From the NCBI GenBank assembly GCA_945486445.1, contig CALYTD010000020.1, positions 1 through 10,143 of the forward strand: a stretch of DNA of 10,143 bases. The letters run 5' to 3'. The notes under the pieces were generated by a model. It ran no database searches and was not told where the DNA came from. It was given only the letters and a program-made list of their open reading frames with translations. Below, one piece after another: positions 6,851 to 10,143 of the stretch (positions are counted from its first letter, which is position 1; each line of letters starts with the position of its first letter). A program made the translations under genes and the position numbers. Source of the DNA: an uncultured Prevotellaceae bacterium (lineage in GTDB: Bacteria > Bacteroidota > Bacteroidia > Bacteroidales > Bacteroidaceae).

Positions 6851-6958
6851 AAGAGTTGAAAATTAAAAATTGTGATTACATGACGGAATGCTTATACCTT
6901 GCGCCCGCTTCTTGTTTATGGCTTGTATGGTAATCACAATTTTTAATTTTCAACTCTT
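6851..6958. repeat. Perfect 29-base inverted repeat with a 50-base core
   Basis: The A/T-rich arm at 6851-6879 is the exact reverse complement of 6930-6958. The core is 6880-6929 and contains gcgcccgc. A few outer pairs extend the stem. The element fills most of the argB-to-sigma gap, between the argB stop (6972) and the sigma start (6830). It could act as a bidirectional transcription stop, an mRNA-stabilising hairpin, or a small non-autonomous mobile or extragenic palindromic element. No coding capacity or target-site duplication was identified. Confidence 0.9.
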
Positions 6959-6971
6959 GATTTTTCATTCC

Positions 6972-7772
6972 TTAATTTATAACCGTTCCGTGTTTGCCGT
7001 CTATCTTGGTGGCGAGGGTGATGATAACACGCTTCACTCCTGCCTCGACTGCTTCGAGGGAGTTCTCTATCTTGGGCATCATGCCTCCGGAAATCACGCC
7101 GTCTTCTACATATTTATTATATGACTCGCGCGTGATAACGGGTATGACGCTGTTGTCATCATCGGGATTTGACAGCACGCCTTGCTTCTCAAAGGAGAAG
7201 ATGAGGGTCACGTCGTATTTGTCGGCGAGTGCCTTTGCCACGGTAGAGGCCATGGTGTCGGCGTTGGTGTTGAGTATGTTGCCTGCGCCATCGTGTGTCA
7301 AAGGTGCCACAACGGGCACTATACCGCTGTCTATAAGTTGTGCGAGGCGGTTGCCGTCAGCACTGTCAACATCGCCCACGAAGCCGAAATCCACCATCTG
7401 TTCGGTGCCGTCGTCCATGTGTACTTTCTTCAACGGCCGCTTGTGTGAGCGTATTACGTCCATGTCCGCGCCCGTAAGTCCGAGGGCATTTATGCCTTTG
7501 GCCTGCAACTTAGCCACGATGTTCTTGTTGACAAGGCCTCCATAGACCATCGTTACAACGGAGAGCATTTCGGCGTCGGTTACGCGTCGTCCGCCAATCA
7601 TGTGGCTTTCGATGCCGAGTTGGGCGGCTATCTTGGTGGCGCGGCGACCTCCTCCATGCACAAGCAGTTTCTTTCCGCTGATGGCGGAGAAGTTGTCAAG
7701 GAGCGCGGCAAGCTGCTCCGGGTCTTCAACCACGGCTCCGCCGACTTTTACTATGGTAAGTGTTTCTTTCAT
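6972..7772 (-). CDS. argB: Acetylglutamate kinase (possibly N-succinylglutamate kinase)
   Basis: A 266-residue cytoplasmic amino-acid kinase that phosphorylates the side-chain carboxylate of an N-acylated glutamate, the second step of arginine synthesis. Visible signatures: IVKVGGAVV at 7-15 with the ATP-phosphate Lys at 9; LLVHGGGRRAT at 36-46; the N-acylglutamate site around NTNADTMAS at 168-176; and GGMMPK at 229-234 with a conserved Lys at 234. Length matches the short bacterial ArgB class. In Bacteroides fragilis the pathway is known to run through N-succinyl intermediates at the transcarbamylase step, so the substrate here could be N-succinylglutamate; sequence alone does not settle this. 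The ATG at 7772 lies 49 bases after the dusB stop, with no terminator or promoter consensus between, so co-transcription with dusB is likely. No other arg genes are in the window. Confidence 0.95.
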   Translation of the reverse strand: MKETLTIVKVGGAVVEDPEQLAALLDNFSAISGKKLLVHGGGRRATKIAAQLGIESHMIGGRRVTDAEMLSVVTMVYGGLVNKNIVAKLQAKGINALGLTGADMDVIRSHKRPLKKVHMDDGTEQMVDFGFVGDVDSADGNRLAQLIDSGIVPVVAPLTHDGAGNILNTNADTMASTVAKALADKYDVTLIFSFEKQGVLSNPDDDNSVIPVITRESYNKYVEDGVISGGMMPKIENSLEAVEAGVKRVIITLATKIDGKHGTVIN

Positions 7773-7821
7773 ATTGCTAAAGTTTTGCCGTGTTATCTGT
7801 AATTTCCGGATATCACGGAGA

Positions 7822-8811
7822 TTATTGTTTTCCCAGTAAAGGACAGTCTTTCAGTTCCTCAAGTATGCCTTCCAGTTCCTCAACCGTGTTGGCGCGGAGC
7901 ATCTTTATGCGTGTCTGGCGGAAGTCGGGGATGCCCTTGAAGACGGGGGTGGAGGCGAGATGGCGGCGTGTGTGGAGTATGGCGCGGTAGTCATCGCCTA
8001 TATATTGGCGGTTGATATTCAGCAGTTCCAGCAGAATATCTATCTTCTGCGCTGGCGTAAGAGCCTCCCCGCCTTCGCCGGTAGTGGCGGAACGCGAGAA
8101 TATCCACGGCTGTCCGAAGGTGGCGCGACCTATCATTACTGCGTCAACGCCGTATTTGTCAAAAGCTTTGTCAGCCTGTTCAAGTGACGTTATGTCGCCA
8201 TTGCCGATGATAGGAATTGTAATTCGCGGGTTGTTCTTCACCTCTCCGATGAGCGTCCAGTCCGCCTCACCGGTGTACATCTGCGCCCTTGTGCGGCCAT
8301 GTATGGTCAATGCCTGTATGCCGCAGTCCTGGAGTTGTTCTGCGAGGGTTGTGATTACGAGGTTGTCACTGTTCCATCCCAGTCTGGTCTTTACCGTGAC
8401 AGGCGTGTTTACGGCCTTGACCACGGCGGCGGTCATGTCCAACAGCAGCGGGATGTTCTGCAACATACCTGCTCCCGCGCCCTTGCCTGCCACTTTTTTT
8501 ACGGGACATCCGAAGTTGAGGTCTATGACATCGGGGTGCGCTTCTGCCTCAACTATGCGCGCAGCCTCCACCACATCTGCCGTGGTGCGTCCGTAAATCT
8601 GTATTCCTACGGGGCGTTCATCATTGCTGATGGTGAGTTTGCGCACTGTTGCCTTTACCGAACGCACCAACGCCTCGGCTGCCACGAACTCGGTATATAC
8701 CATCGCCGCACCGAAGCGTTTGCACAGTCTGCGGAAGCCTATGTCCGTAACGTCCTCCATGGGAGCGAGGAATAGCGGTCTGTCTCCTAAGTCTATGTTG
8801 CCTATTGTCAT
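7822..8811 (-). CDS. dusB: tRNA-dihydrouridine synthase (DusB family)
   Basis: A 329-residue FMN-dependent enzyme that reduces specific uridines in the tRNA D-loop using NADPH. The TIM-barrel signatures run in order: APMEDVTD at 16-23 (FMN loop); DLNFGCPVKKVAGKGAGAG at 97-115 with the catalytic acid Cys at 102; KTRLGW at 141-146; HGRTR at 171-175; GNGDI at 203-207; and MIGRA at 226-230 (FMN phosphate site). A helical C-terminal domain (about 245-329) contacts tRNA in this family. Length and the NFGCPV motif fit the DusB/NifR3 group; assignment to exactly DusB rather than another Dus paralogue is slightly less certain. The ATG at 8811 is preceded by an A/T-rich leader and a repeat element that separates the gene from parE. 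argB follows after 49 bases. Confidence 0.94.
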   Translation of the reverse strand: MTIGNIDLGDRPLFLAPMEDVTDIGFRRLCKRFGAAMVYTEFVAAEALVRSVKATVRKLTISNDERPVGIQIYGRTTADVVEAARIVEAEAHPDVIDLNFGCPVKKVAGKGAGAGMLQNIPLLLDMTAAVVKAVNTPVTVKTRLGWNSDNLVITTLAEQLQDCGIQALTIHGRTRAQMYTGEADWTLIGEVKNNPRITIPIIGNGDITSLEQADKAFDKYGVDAVMIGRATFGQPWIFSRSATTGEGGEALTPAQKIDILLELLNINRQYIGDDYRAILHTRRHLASTPVFKGIPDFRQTRIKMLRANTVEELEGILEELKDCPLLGKQ

Positions 8812-8820
8812 TCTTTTTAC

Positions 8821-8917
8821 AGGTTGTAGGTTATGGGTTTTAGGTCACAGGTCTTTCGGATTGGGCTGTTGGCGGCATGGCCTAAAACCCACAACCCATA
8901 ACCTATGACCTAAAACC
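8821..8917. repeat. GGTT/AACC-type inverted repeat element filling the parE-dusB gap
   Basis: The left part (8821-8850) is built of variants of ggttatgggttttagg; the right part (8881-8917) holds the complementary forms. Several perfect pairings compete: 8827-8839 with 8893-8905 (13 bases), 8836-8847 with 8906-8917 (12 bases), and 8835-8844 with 8881-8890 (10 bases). The core between arms (8851-8880) is not repetitive. The element ends one base before the parE stop codon and starts 9 bases upstream of the dusB ATG. It could form alternative hairpins, and may stop or stabilise the parE transcript. Confidence 0.85.
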
Positions 8918-8918
8918 T

Positions 8919-10143
8919 TTACTCATACACGTCCTCCTCAGGTATATCTTCCTCTATGACGAGGTTGTCAATGATGAAGTTCTGACGCTCCATACTGTTC
9001 TTGCCCATGTAATATGCCAGCAGTTTCTCCACCTCATCGCTCTTGTGTAACTTCACCTGTTCCAGTCGTATGTCCGGTCCTATGAAGCCGGCGAACTCAT
9101 CCGGCGATATTTCTCCAAGTCCTTTGAAACGCGTTATCTCCGGGTCTGGTCCCAGTTCGGCTATTGCTGCCAGTCTTTCCTCGTCTGAATAGCAGTAACG
9201 TGTGATAAAGTCCTTGGGTTTTTCACCACGTTCTTGCAGCCTTATGTCCTCTTCGGCAACAATCTTCTTGTTTTTTATCTTTGTGCGTTTGTTGCGCACC
9301 CGGAACAGCGGTGTCTGCAAAACGAAGACGTGCCCCTTCTTTATCAACTCGGGAAAGAATTGCAGGAAGAATGTGATGGTGAGCAAACGGATGTGCATTC
9401 CATCGACATCCGCGTCCGTGGCTACTATGACTTTGTTGTATCGCAGGTTGTCAAGTCCGTCCTCAATGTCAAGTGCTGCCTGCAAGAGGTTGAACTCCTC
9501 GTTTTCATATACCACCTTCTTTGTCAGCCCATAGCAGTTGAGTGGCTTGCCACGCAGGGAGAAAACGGCCTGCGTATTGACGTCACGGCTCTTGGTAATG
9601 CTGCCACTTGCGGAGTCGCCCTCTGTGATAAAGATGCACGATTCTTCGCGTCTGTCACCCTTAGGGTCGGAATAATGCACTCGACAGTCACGCAACTTGC
9701 GGTTGTGGAGGTTTGCTTTCTTGGCTCGTTCTCGTGCCAGTTTCGCCACGCCTGCCATTGCTTTGCGCTCTCGTTCTGATGTTTTTACCTTTTCTTCTAT
9801 GACGTTTGCCACGTCAAGGTTACGGTGTAAGAAGTTATCTACTTCTGTTTTTACGAAGTCTCCGACGTACTTGTTGACGGAAACGCCTTCTGGTGACATC
9901 GTGAGTGAGCCCAACTTGATTTTTGTCTGGGACTCGAATATTGGTTCTTCTACATTGACTGCTATGGCAGCGACAAGGCCATTGCGTATGTCTGCATACT
10001 CATATTTGCCGAAGTACTCCTTGATTGTTCTGGCAATGTGTTCCTTAAACGCTGACTGGTGTGTGCCTCCCTGCGTGGTGTGCTGCCCGTTGACAAAGGA
10101 ATCGTCCTCTTCTCCGTTCTGATTGGTGTGCGTGAAGGCTATC
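8919..10143 (-). CDS. parE: DNA topoisomerase IV subunit B (ParE), C-terminal part
   Basis: The ATPase/TOPRIM subunit of topoisomerase IV, which with ParC decatenates replicated chromosomes. The 407 visible residues start within the GHKL/transducer region ([16 protein letters not shown] at 17-32). They continue through the TOPRIM metal-binding motifs EGDSASG (174-180) and TDADVDG (242-248), then RFKGLGE (338-344), to an acidic C-terminus (IPEEDVYE). The S-A-S-G form of the first motif, with [20 protein letters not shown] after it, fits the Bacteroidetes ParE-like branch rather than GyrB, which usually has EGDSAGG. The frame is open to the right edge, so the ATPase N-terminus (ATP-binding motifs) is outside the window. 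The stop codon lies one base from the adjacent repeat element. parC is not visible. ParE versus GyrB is judged from motifs, not a tree. Confidence 0.92.
   Translation of the reverse strand, partial: IAFTHTNQNGEEDDSFVNGQHTTQGGTHQSAFKEHIARTIKEYFGKYEYADIRNGLVAAIAVNVEEPIFESQTKIKLGSLTMSPEGVSVNKYVGDFVKTEVDNFLHRNLDVANVIEEKVKTSERERKAMAGVAKLARERAKKANLHNRKLRDCRVHYSDPKGDRREESCIFITEGDSASGSITKSRDVNTQAVFSLRGKPLNCYGLTKKVVYENEEFNLLQAALDIEDGLDNLRYNKVIVATDADVDGMHIRLLTITFFLQFFPELIKKGHVFVLQTPLFRVRNKRTKIKNKKIVAEEDIRLQERGEKPKDFITRYCYSDEERLAAIAELGPDPEITRFKGLGEISPDEFAGFIGPDIRLEQVKLHKSDEVEKLLAYYMGKNSMERQNFIIDNLVIEEDIPEEDVYE

Overview
The window looks like chromosomal DNA from a member of the Bacteroidales, most likely Prevotellaceae or a close relative. 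The evidence is an S46 dipeptidyl-peptidase, a Bacteroidetes-type topoisomerase IV subunit ParE, an ECF sigma factor paired with a small single-span membrane protein, starts without strong Shine-Dalgarno sequences, and a TAnnTTTG-type promoter ahead of pnp. The genus is inferred from general familiarity with these families, not from a search.

All eight genes I can support lie on the minus strand, so transcription runs from right to left. In that order they are: the C-terminal part of parE (cut by the right edge); dusB, a tRNA-dihydrouridine synthase; argB, an arginine-pathway kinase; an ECF sigma-70 factor; a small membrane protein that is a candidate anti-sigma factor or regulator; a gene-free stretch of about 600 bases; pnp, polynucleotide phosphorylase; a polysaccharide flippase; and the N-terminal part of an S46 dipeptidyl-peptidase (cut by the left edge). 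No tRNA, rRNA, CRISPR array, transposase or phage gene was seen, and no gene on the plus strand is convincing.

The genes are mostly housekeeping: topoisomerase IV, tRNA modification, arginine synthesis, RNA decay, envelope polysaccharide export and peptide use. The noncoding DNA is the less ordinary part. The parE-dusB and argB-sigma gaps are each filled by an inverted-repeat element with a short core; one has perfect 29-base arms, the other has degenerate arms with alternative pairings. A strong terminator-like hairpin sits between the sigma factor and the following membrane protein, so the two may not be expressed equally. The stretch upstream of pnp holds a 92% G/T tract, degenerate direct repeats, a 13-pair imperfect hairpin, three 9-base motifs at an exact 12-base period, and a pnp promoter whose -7 box lies in a palindrome. 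A GC-rich terminator follows pnp.

I see no clear new multi-gene system. The best leads are the sigma/membrane-protein pair with its internal terminator and the repeat-rich intergenic elements.
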